A DNA stretch of 10,768 nt, taken from Fimbriimonadales bacterium. GTDB lineage: Bacteria > Armatimonadota > Fimbriimonadia > Fimbriimonadales > GBS-DC. Both the position numbers and the translations under genes were made by a program. The stretch is from NCBI GenBank assembly GCA_025060055.1, contig JANXCK010000011.1, positions 1 through 10,768 on the forward strand. The letters run 5' to 3'. Shown here piece after piece: positions 5,496-10,768 of this stretch. Every line of letters starts with the position of its first letter. The first letter of the stretch is position 1. The notes beneath the pieces were generated by a model that saw only the letters and a program-made list of their open reading frames with translations, had not been told where the DNA came from and did not search any database.

Positions 5496-6410
5496 ATGAG
5501 ACGCTACTTGGTGAGCTTGACCGCGCTGCTGTGTGCAAGCAGCGCACTGGCGCAGTGCGTAATCAGCGATTTTGAGGAGCGGGATGTCGGAACGAATGCA
5601 ATTGTGGTCTTCCGACAGCCTAGTTTTTCGGGATCGACCAGTAGTTTTTTGGCATCCACCGCAGCTTGTAATATTCCCCGCGGTGTCTACAACTGTTCTG
5701 TCATCTCCGACGAGCAGGCAGTGAGCGGCACTCGTTCGCTGAAAGTGGCGTGGCAATTCCGTCTCGACCCGCAAACGAACGCGCCATACCCCAACGCATG
5801 GCTTCGCCTCACAACCTTCCGCATAACAGGTGCCATCAAGCCAAACCCCGAGATTGACTTTGACCATAAGGTGCGCTTGCGCCTGTATGTGCCCTCCACT
5901 ACGCCTGATTTTTACCTGACTCTGGGCGTGCGCGAGACGGGCACCATTGTGGGCTGTGGCAACGACGGTGGTACAACGGGTGGTATTGAATGGATAGGCG
6001 CAACAGGCGAGCGCTCGCCCCAAGCTGCGCCGATTGGCAAACTCATCAACCAGAAAGACCAGTGGCTCACAATAGTGTTCGACATCCGTAACGAGCCGAT
6101 ACTGCGTTTTGCTGGCGCAACGGCAAACGGGAGACTAGACACCAACACGGGCACTCTCGAGCAACTTGCTTTCACGCCTGTCGACCCAGCTCAGTTAGGT
6201 CCGTACATCGTCTACATCGATGATGTGGAGACGATTGCGCAGCCCGCGATTCCGGGCGATGTGAACGGCGACCGCTGCGTGAACGACCAAGACCTGCTGC
6301 TCATCTTGCTCAACTTCGGCAATCCGGGTCAAGGCGATGTGAATAACGACGGCACGGTGAACGACCAAGACCTGCTGATTGTACTGCTCAACTTCGGGCA
6401 GGGCTGCTGA
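5496..6410 (+). CDS. Secreted protein with C-terminal dockerin-like domain
   Basis: A 304-residue exported protein. Residues 1-19 (MRRYLVSLTALLCASSALA) are a classical signal peptide, with likely cleavage before Gln20. Residues 20 to about 240 alternate short hydrophobic stretches (AWLRLTTFRITG, DHKVRLRLYVP, DFYLTLGVRETG, QWLTIVFDI, GPYIVYIDDVE). This is the pattern of a jelly-roll, carbohydrate-binding-like beta-sandwich, but no named family is recognised. Residues 254-275 and 280-301 are two calcium-binding repeats, GDVNGDRCVNDQDLL and GDVNNDGTVNDQDLL, each ending LLNFG. This is dockerin type I architecture. In non-cellulosomal bacteria such tails are common on secreted proteins and may serve as sorting or anchoring signals rather than scaffold docking. 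Six cysteines remain after cleavage, so disulfides are possible. It has its own promoter and a strong AAGGAGGT site 7 nt before the ATG, suggesting high expression. Confidence 0.85.
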   Translation: MRRYLVSLTALLCASSALAQCVISDFEERDVGTNAIVVFRQPSFSGSTSSFLASTAACNIPRGVYNCSVISDEQAVSGTRSLKVAWQFRLDPQTNAPYPNAWLRLTTFRITGAIKPNPEIDFDHKVRLRLYVPSTTPDFYLTLGVRETGTIVGCGNDGGTTGGIEWIGATGERSPQAAPIGKLINQKDQWLTIVFDIRNEPILRFAGATANGRLDTNTGTLEQLAFTPVDPAQLGPYIVYIDDVETIAQPAIPGDVNGDRCVNDQDLLLILLNFGNPGQGDVNNDGTVNDQDLLIVLLNFGQGC

Positions 6411-6436
6411 AGTAGCACAGGCTGAAAGTTTTATCT

Positions 6437-6466
6437 CGGTGCGACGACGGGCATGTCGTCGCACCG
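6437..6466 (+). terminator. Strong hairpin after the dockerin gene
   Basis: CGGTGCGACGAC, loop GGGCAT, then GTCGTCGCACCG: a perfect 12-bp stem 26 nt after the stop codon. Only a weak T-rich run (ATTTCGATT) follows. It may end transcription of the dockerin gene. It also resembles the hairpin modules at 671-689 and 2271-2290, so it may be a repeat copy doing that job. Confidence 0.55.
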
Positions 6467-6492
6467 ATTTCGATTGTGGGGCGGGCAGCGGG

Positions 6493-6498
6493 TATAAT
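6493..6498 (+). promoter_or_regulatory. -10 box 8 nt before the start codon at 6507
   Basis: A perfect TATAAT ends 8 nt before the ATG. The expected transcription start falls at about 6504-6507, so the mRNA of the first gene should be leaderless. No Shine-Dalgarno sequence lies in between. Confidence 0.6.
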
Positions 6499-6506
6499 CT
6501 CCTCGA

Positions 6507-7427
6507 ATGAGCCGACATGATCGACCGACCAGCCGACGCGACTTCCTGCGCGAGGGGCTGCGTTCGCTGGTGCATGCGGGTTTTGGGGGCGTTTTCGAGA
6601 AACTGGAACGGGTTGGCGAACTGATGGAGCGGGGCGAGCCGAAACCAGCCCCGTTGCTACCACTGCTGAGCTGTGAGACCCGCGCGTTGCACCCCCTCAT
6701 GGAAACGGGGCAGCTGAGCCTGGAGACCTGCTGCGCCGTGCTTGTCGAACTCGACATTCAGGGCGTGAGCCTCAGCGATCGCCACTTGACAAGCCTGCAT
6801 CCGCGCCATCTGGAGAACTTGCGCGAGACTTGTCATCGGCACGGGATTGCAATTACAGGCGTGATGGTGTCCGAGCCAGTGAACCTGAGCGACGAGGCAA
6901 GCCTCAGCCGACGATTCGACGAGATAACGGAGCGTCTGCACGCAGCAGCGATTCTGCATGCGCCTTTGGTGCGCCTGCACCTGAGCGGTGAGCGCGAGGA
7001 CGAGCTGTTTGAGCGCGCTGCGCTGTTTCTGCAGCGGCTCTTGCCAGAGGCGCGTCGACGGCGCATCCGCCTCGCTGTCGAAAACCGTGAGGGCGTTGGA
7101 CGCCGCCCTGAACTGCTGCTGAACCTGATTCGCGCTATTGACCCGCGCTGGGTGGGGGTCTGCTATGACTTTGGGCACGGCGCGCCTGAGCGGCTGTACG
7201 ACGCCGCGCGCCTGCTCGCCCCCTACGCCTTCCACGCGCACGCCAAGAGCTATGCCTTCGACGCGCGTGGCGAGGAGACCAGCATCGAGTACGGGCGCAT
7301 CTTGAGCATCCTGCGCTTTGCCAGCTATGTCGGCGCCCTCTCGATTGAGTACCTCGGCGAGGATGACCCAATCGAAGGCGTGCGCAAGACGCGCGACCTC
7401 ATCCGCCGCCACTGGCGCGCATACTGA
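6507..7427 (+). CDS. Xylose-isomerase-like TIM-barrel protein (sugar phosphate isomerase/epimerase family)
   Basis: A 306-residue protein of the AP-endonuclease-2/xylose isomerase-like superfamily, metal-dependent TIM barrels that include sugar isomerases, epimerases and endonuclease IV. Metal-site candidates at the ends of barrel strands are Glu192 in LAVENREG, Asp221 and His224 in VCYDFGHG, His245 with Lys247 in FHAHAKSY, and Glu281 in SIEYLGED. The order matches the VEN-H, DxxH, HxKD and E pattern of the family. The substrate is unknown. The N-terminus has SRRDFL (residues 9-14), the core of a Tat export signal, but the following stretch is only weakly hydrophobic, so export is doubtful. 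The start is set by the TATAAT 8 nt upstream. An internal GTG at codon 22 would remove the Tat-like part. tilS starts 2 nt after the stop. Confidence 0.8.
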   Translation: MSRHDRPTSRRDFLREGLRSLVHAGFGGVFEKLERVGELMERGEPKPAPLLPLLSCETRALHPLMETGQLSLETCCAVLVELDIQGVSLSDRHLTSLHPRHLENLRETCHRHGIAITGVMVSEPVNLSDEASLSRRFDEITERLHAAAILHAPLVRLHLSGEREDELFERAALFLQRLLPEARRRRIRLAVENREGVGRRPELLLNLIRAIDPRWVGVCYDFGHGAPERLYDAARLLAPYAFHAHAKSYAFDARGEETSIEYGRILSILRFASYVGALSIEYLGEDDPIEGVRKTRDLIRRHWRAY

Positions 7428-7429
7428 CG

Positions 7430-8818
7430 ATGGAGATTGTAGAGCGCGTCCGTGCCACGATTCACGCGCGTCGCCTGCTGCCCCCCGAAGGCGGCGTGCT
7501 GATTGTGGGCTACTCTGGTGGCGCAGACTCCACTGCCCTGCTGCACCTGATGACCCGCCTGCAGGACGAGCTGCGCCTGGGCGTACACGCCGCGCACCTA
7601 CACCACGGCATGCGCCCTGAAGCCGACGCCGATGTGCAAGTGTGCCAGTCCGTTTGTCGGCAGCTCGGCGTGCCGCTGCATGTGGAGCGCGTCGATGTGC
7701 CTGCACTGGCGCAGGCTCAGAAACTCTCGCTGGAGGAGGCGGGGCGCAACGCCCGCTACGCGTTTTTCGAACGGCTTGCCCGCGAGCTGAACGCAGTTGC
7801 CGTCGCGCTCGCCCACACACGCGACGACCAGATTGAAACGATTCTCATCAACCTGTTGCGGGGCACAGGACCGCGCGGCATGTGCGGGATGCCCTACAAG
7901 CGCGAGCGCATCGTGCGTCCACTGCTTGATGTATCGCGCGAGCAGACTCATCGCTACTGCGCGGAGCAACGCTTGCCGACTGTGTTCGACCGCACGAACT
8001 TAGACCCACACCAGCTGCGGCGGCGCGTGCGGATGGAGCTGTTGCCCCTGCTGCGTGCGCTCGCGCCCGCGTTCGATAGACACCTGCTGCGCCTCGCTGA
8101 CATTTTGGAGAACGAGGAGGCGTGGTGGGCACATCAGATGGCGTCGCTAATACCGCGCGAGTCGCCACGCCAGCTCGCTCGCGCCGACTTTGCGGTGTTG
8201 CATCCTGCGCTGCAGCGCCGCCTGCTGCGGGAGTGGCTGCGCCCCCATCTGGGCGCTCTCCAGCTGCCCCCCTTCGAAATCTTGGAGGCGATTCGTTATG
8301 CTGCCTTAGAGTCGAAATGCACCTCGTGGCAGCTCAGCGCGACGGTGCGCCTCACTACCGACGCGAACGCGCTAACGCTGCACGAGGCGACGCCCGAACC
8401 CGAACCTTACGAGTACCCCGTGGCGCTGGACACGCCCGTGCCCATTCCCCAAGCGGGCGCAGTGCTGGAAGTCCGTCGGCTCGACGCTTCTGTTGAGGCG
8501 TGGCGCGTTGCTACAGCGACGCCCTCAGCGGAGACGGTGTATCTCGACGCCGACGCGGTGCAAGGGCAGCTGTGTGTGCGCAACGGGCGACGCGGCGACC
8601 GATTCCAACCGCTGGGGATGCCCGCGCCCAAAAAACTGAGTGACATCTTCATCGACCGCAAAGTGCCTCGCACCGAACGGTGGCGACTGCCGCTGCTGTG
8701 CGACGCAGCGGGCATTCTCTGGGTTCCCACCTACACCATCGCCGAGCGCGCCCGCATCACCCCGCAAACTCGCCATGTACTGCAGGCGACCCTGTGCCGA
8801 AACGCTTTCGATGAGTAA
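7430..8818 (+). CDS. tilS: tRNA(Ile)-lysidine synthetase
   Basis: TilS uses ATP to attach lysine to C34 of the CAU anticodon of tRNA-Ile2, changing both its codon reading and its aminoacylation. The 462-residue length is usual for the three-domain form. The N-terminal PP-loop ATPase shows SGGADSTALLHL with the P-loop at residues 29-34, LHHGMRPEAD, GRNARYAFF, AHTRDDQIETILINLLRGTG, and RPLLDVSREQTHRYC with the following DRTN and RRRVRMELLPLL. A helical substrate-binding middle domain follows. Residues 383-462 (VRNGRRGDRFQPLGM to the end) form the TilS C-terminal domain, with KKLSDIFIDRKVPR and LWVPTYTIAER. No clear ribosome binding site precedes the ATG, so translation is probably coupled to the gene that ends 2 nt before it. 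The ECF sigma gene follows after 15 nt. Confidence 0.96.
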   Translation: MEIVERVRATIHARRLLPPEGGVLIVGYSGGADSTALLHLMTRLQDELRLGVHAAHLHHGMRPEADADVQVCQSVCRQLGVPLHVERVDVPALAQAQKLSLEEAGRNARYAFFERLARELNAVAVALAHTRDDQIETILINLLRGTGPRGMCGMPYKRERIVRPLLDVSREQTHRYCAEQRLPTVFDRTNLDPHQLRRRVRMELLPLLRALAPAFDRHLLRLADILENEEAWWAHQMASLIPRESPRQLARADFAVLHPALQRRLLREWLRPHLGALQLPPFEILEAIRYAALESKCTSWQLSATVRLTTDANALTLHEATPEPEPYEYPVALDTPVPIPQAGAVLEVRRLDASVEAWRVATATPSAETVYLDADAVQGQLCVRNGRRGDRFQPLGMPAPKKLSDIFIDRKVPRTERWRLPLLCDAAGILWVPTYTIAERARITPQTRHVLQATLCRNAFDE

Positions 8819-8833
8819 GCGTCAGACTTTGCG

Positions 8834-9457
8834 ATGGATCGGGCGTTAGCGATGGACAACCTGCACGCTGGAGCGGTCGATCGCATGCTCACGGACGAGC
8901 AACTGGCAGCGCGAGCCAAGGCAGGGGACGCAAGCGCGATGGAGGAGCTGTACCTGCGCTATCGCCAGCCTGTCTTTCGGGTGGTGTACCGCTCCACGCG
9001 CAACATCGACGAGGCGGAGGACATCGTGCAGGATGTGTTCCTCAAGGCGTTCGAGCGGCTGCACACTTTTCGGGAGCAGAGCCGCTTCAGCACGTGGCTG
9101 ATGCGCATCGCGCTGAACCTCTGCACTGACCGAGCGCGGATGCGCCAGCGGCGTCAGGAGCTTGTGGAGCGCGAAGCGGCGCACCGCCTTGCGTGGAGCC
9201 ATCCCGACGCGCCCGACCCGATCGAAACGACGCGCCAGAACGCCTTCCACGAGGCGTTCTACACCGCGCTGAACCAGCTGCCCGAACACCATCGGCAGCT
9301 GATTATCCTGCGCGACTTGGAAGAGATGGAATATGAACAGATAGCAGCGGTTCTGGGCACGAGCGTAGGCGCGGTCAAGCTGCGCGTGATGCGTGCGCGC
9401 CGCGCCTTCAAAGCCAAGCTGGAACCGTTGCTGCGTGCAATCGGAGAGTTGGAATGA
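8834..9457 (+). CDS. ECF-type RNA polymerase sigma factor
   Basis: A 207-residue sigma-70 family protein with only regions 2 and 4, as in extracytoplasmic-function factors of the RpoE/SigW kind. Region 2 covers about residues 35-105: ELYLRYRQPVFRVVYR, DEAEDIVQDVFLKAF (core RNA polymerase contact) and RFSTWLMRIALNLCTDRAR (-10 recognition). Region 4 covers about 150-205: LNQLPEHHRQLIILRDLEEMEYEQIAAVLGT and SVGAVKLRVMRARRAFKAKL, a helix-turn-helix for the -35 element. The start is uncertain: ATGs at 8834, 8852 and 8885 are all possible, and only the last has a GGAG, 11 nt upstream. It follows tilS by 15 nt and overlaps the next gene by 4 nt (ATGA), so sigma factor and anti-sigma factor are made together. 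Autoregulation is usual in the family but no own promoter was found. Confidence 0.93.
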   Translation: MDRALAMDNLHAGAVDRMLTDEQLAARAKAGDASAMEELYLRYRQPVFRVVYRSTRNIDEAEDIVQDVFLKAFERLHTFREQSRFSTWLMRIALNLCTDRARMRQRRQELVEREAAHRLAWSHPDAPDPIETTRQNAFHEAFYTALNQLPEHHRQLIILRDLEEMEYEQIAAVLGTSVGAVKLRVMRARRAFKAKLEPLLRAIGELE

Positions 9458-10290
9458 GACGCCCTTGCAAAGCATTGCAACACTGTCTGAAAAGCGAACT
9501 GGAACACCTGCCCGACGCGCTGCAAGTGCATTTGGCGGAGTGCGTCCGCTGCCGTCGCGCATGGCAGCTGGAGCAGGCGTACCGACGCGCCGTCGCCGCC
9601 GCACGCCATGAGCCTGTGCCCATATGCGACCTTCCGTGGGCACGGGTGCAGGCGAAGCTGGCGGAGCATGCCGTGATGCGCTCTGCACCGCGATGGGGTC
9701 AATACGCGATAGCGGGCAGCCTCGCCCTCGTCGCGCTCGCAGCGAGCCTGGTGTGGCTGGCGCGCGGCTCCCAAACGCCCGTTGCCAGCCACCTCTTGCA
9801 GCCGACGCCACGCGTGGACACGCCTCGCCCAACCGAGACTGTCCCTGCGCTGATTGAATCGTCTGCTTCCGAACTCAGTTGGCGTGAGCCACGCCCGATT
9901 CAAGTCGCTGCTGCCCGAACGAATCCGCGCGTTGCTCCACAGCCCCGCCTCCGAGTGCCTCTCAGTGCGCCAAATCCCATCCGCAACGCGCCGCAAGAGC
10001 CACTTCGCACTCAGCAGATGGCTGTGGAGGTGCAAATGGCAACGCCTCACTCCGAGTCGCTTAGCATAAAGCCCCACGACGCACTCGCTGGGCAGAGTGC
10101 TGAGCCTGAAACGGGATTCGCAGGCGCAGACACTGCCGAGTCGTTCACGATTGCCATCTTGCCACTGAGCCAGTTTGAGTTGTATAATAATATCCCGCAG
10201 GTAGAATACCTGCCGATTCAGTATGGGACGCCAACGACGACAGCCCACAGCGAGGGGACTGAGTATGGTGCGATTATTTGCTCTTTTTAG
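9454..10290 (+). CDS. Putative membrane-bound zinc-finger anti-sigma factor
   Basis: A 278-residue single-pass membrane protein directly after the sigma gene. Residues 26-33 read HLAECVRC, the H-x3-C-x2-C zinc motif of ZAS-type anti-sigma factors. An upstream Cys11 or His10 could be a fourth ligand. These domains bind the sigma factor in the cytoplasm and block RNA polymerase. A hydrophobic segment at about 84-103 (YAIAGSLALVALAASLVWLA) is the membrane span. The remainder, about 175 residues, is Pro-, Arg- and Ala-rich, probably disordered and outside the cytoplasm, with no recognised domain. Release would presumably be by regulated proteolysis, as for RseA/RsiW (inference). The ATG overlaps the sigma stop by 4 nt. 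The 3' end overlaps the HtrA-like gene by 26 nt and carries an internal promoter. Confidence 0.83.
   Translation: MRRPCKALQHCLKSELEHLPDALQVHLAECVRCRRAWQLEQAYRRAVAAARHEPVPICDLPWARVQAKLAEHAVMRSAPRWGQYAIAGSLALVALAASLVWLARGSQTPVASHLLQPTPRVDTPRPTETVPALIESSASELSWREPRPIQVAAARTNPRVAPQPRLRVPLSAPNPIRNAPQEPLRTQQMAVEVQMATPHSESLSIKPHDALAGQSAEPETGFAGADTAESFTIAILPLSQFELYNNIPQVEYLPIQYGTPTTTAHSEGTEYGAIICSF
10159..10188 (+). promoter_or_regulatory. Internal promoter within the anti-sigma gene
   Basis: TTGCCA (10159-10164), an 18-bp spacer and TATAAT (10183-10188) make a near-consensus housekeeping promoter inside the anti-sigma coding sequence. It would start transcription about 70 nt before the HtrA-like gene, which could then be expressed apart from the sigma operon. 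Confidence 0.55.
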
Positions 10291-10768
10291 CGTGGGAATG
10301 CTCAGCTTCTGTGCGGCGGCTCAGCAACTCTCGTTGCTGGAACGCGCAGGGTATGAGGTGAGTCGCGTGGTAGAGCGTGCCTTGCCCGCCATCGTGACGG
10401 TTGAGGCGCGCTACAGCGGACGGCTTGTGCGCAGCAGCGGCTTTGTGATTGACCCGTCTGGGCTGATTGTTTGCGCGGCAGAAGGCGTGCGCATGCAGCC
10501 GCGCGTCGCTATTCACCTACGCGACGGCGAGCCACTCGCTGCCAGCGTAGTCGGCGTGGACAACATCACGGGCATCGCGCTGCTCCGAACGGACACCACC
10601 GTACGTTTGTCTGCGCTGAGCTGGGGCGAGTCCGAACGCGTTCCGATTGGCTCCACCACCATTTTGATTGGCAACCGTGGCGGCTTAGAAGGCAGCGTGA
10701 CGGTCGGCACGCTTGGCGGCAAGGATCGGGTGGGCGTGCGCCGCGACAACCAGCGTGTGGTGCTGCTG
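10265..10768 (+). CDS. HtrA/DegP-like secreted protein, partial, catalytic His and Asp replaced
   Basis: The frame is open from 10265 to the window end (168 codons) without a stop. MVRLFALFSVGMLSFCAAA is a signal peptide, with probable cleavage before Gln20. The next part follows the DegP/HtrA trypsin-like fold: ALPAIVTVEA (39-48), SSGFVIDPSGLIV (57-69), a V-x-L-x-D-G stretch, and GVDNITGIALLRTD (97-110). In active HtrA proteins GYIVTNNHVV carries the catalytic His, but here the aligned residues are GLIVCAAEGV with Glu73 in its place. The Asp of TDLAVL is Gly103 here. The nucleophile region lies beyond the window. It is therefore probably a pseudoprotease. GAGGGG 7 nt before the ATG is the ribosome binding site. 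The gene overlaps the anti-sigma gene by 26 nt and continues the sigma/anti-sigma operon, as mucD does downstream of algU-mucA. Confidence 0.82.
   Translation, partial: MVRLFALFSVGMLSFCAAAQQLSLLERAGYEVSRVVERALPAIVTVEARYSGRLVRSSGFVIDPSGLIVCAAEGVRMQPRVAIHLRDGEPLAASVVGVDNITGIALLRTDTTVRLSALSWGESERVPIGSTTILIGNRGGLEGSVTVGTLGGKDRVGVRRDNQRVVLL

Noticed and set aside
6657..7820. 387-codon minus-strand frame
   Set aside because: It lies antisense to the TIM-barrel and tilS genes, both supported by motifs, and shows no domain of its own.

Overview
The window is GC-rich bacterial DNA. It looks like a thermophilic or environmental lineage such as Armatimonadota (Fimbriimonadales-like). That placement is an inference. 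It rests on a secreted protein ending in a dockerin-like pair of DVNxDxxVNDxDLL repeats, on intergenic arrays of hairpin modules, and on -10 boxes lying 8 nt before two start codons, as in leaderless transcripts. No rRNA or tRNA gene is present to confirm it.

Layout. (1) Bases 1-632: a decayed DDE transposase, with the second catalytic Asp region deleted and the frame shifted. Its 3' part is almost only G and T on the + strand. (2) Bases 742-2053, minus strand: a two-gene unit, a macro-domain protein and then a dolichyl-phosphate-glucose-synthase-like GT2 glycosyltransferase, overlapping by 11 nt. (3) Bases 2054-2920: about 870 bp without a credible gene, packed with perfect or near-perfect inverted repeats. 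These include an ordered hairpin array, a 170-bp nested palindrome and a decayed second copy of that palindrome that ends on the rsmI stop codon. (4) Bases 2921-5049, minus strand: a tight operon of M48 metalloprotease lipoprotein, a second GT2 and rsmI (short form). (5) Bases 5050-5495: a divergent intergenic region with a promoter at each end and a second copy of the hairpin array, its modules in the same order as the first. (6) Bases 5496-6410: a secreted beta-rich protein with a C-terminal dockerin-like domain. (7) Bases 6507 to the window end, plus strand: a probable operon of a xylose-isomerase-like TIM-barrel protein, tilS, an ECF sigma factor, a membrane anti-sigma factor and an HtrA-like protein cut by the window edge.

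How the genes relate. The sigma/anti-sigma/HtrA-like trio has the layout of envelope-stress modules such as algU-mucA-...-mucD. Here the HtrA-like protein has lost the catalytic His and Asp, so it is more likely a binding or sensing protein than a protease. An internal promoter (TTGCCA-18-TATAAT) inside the anti-sigma gene could express it separately. rsmI and tilS are translation-related housekeeping genes. M48 and the two GT2 enzymes fit envelope maintenance. The points most worth a second look are the pseudoprotease in the sigma operon, the nested palindrome with its truncated copy at the rsmI stop, the duplicated ordered hairpin arrays, and the G/T-only tract in the dead transposase, where every remaining C is in a CpG.
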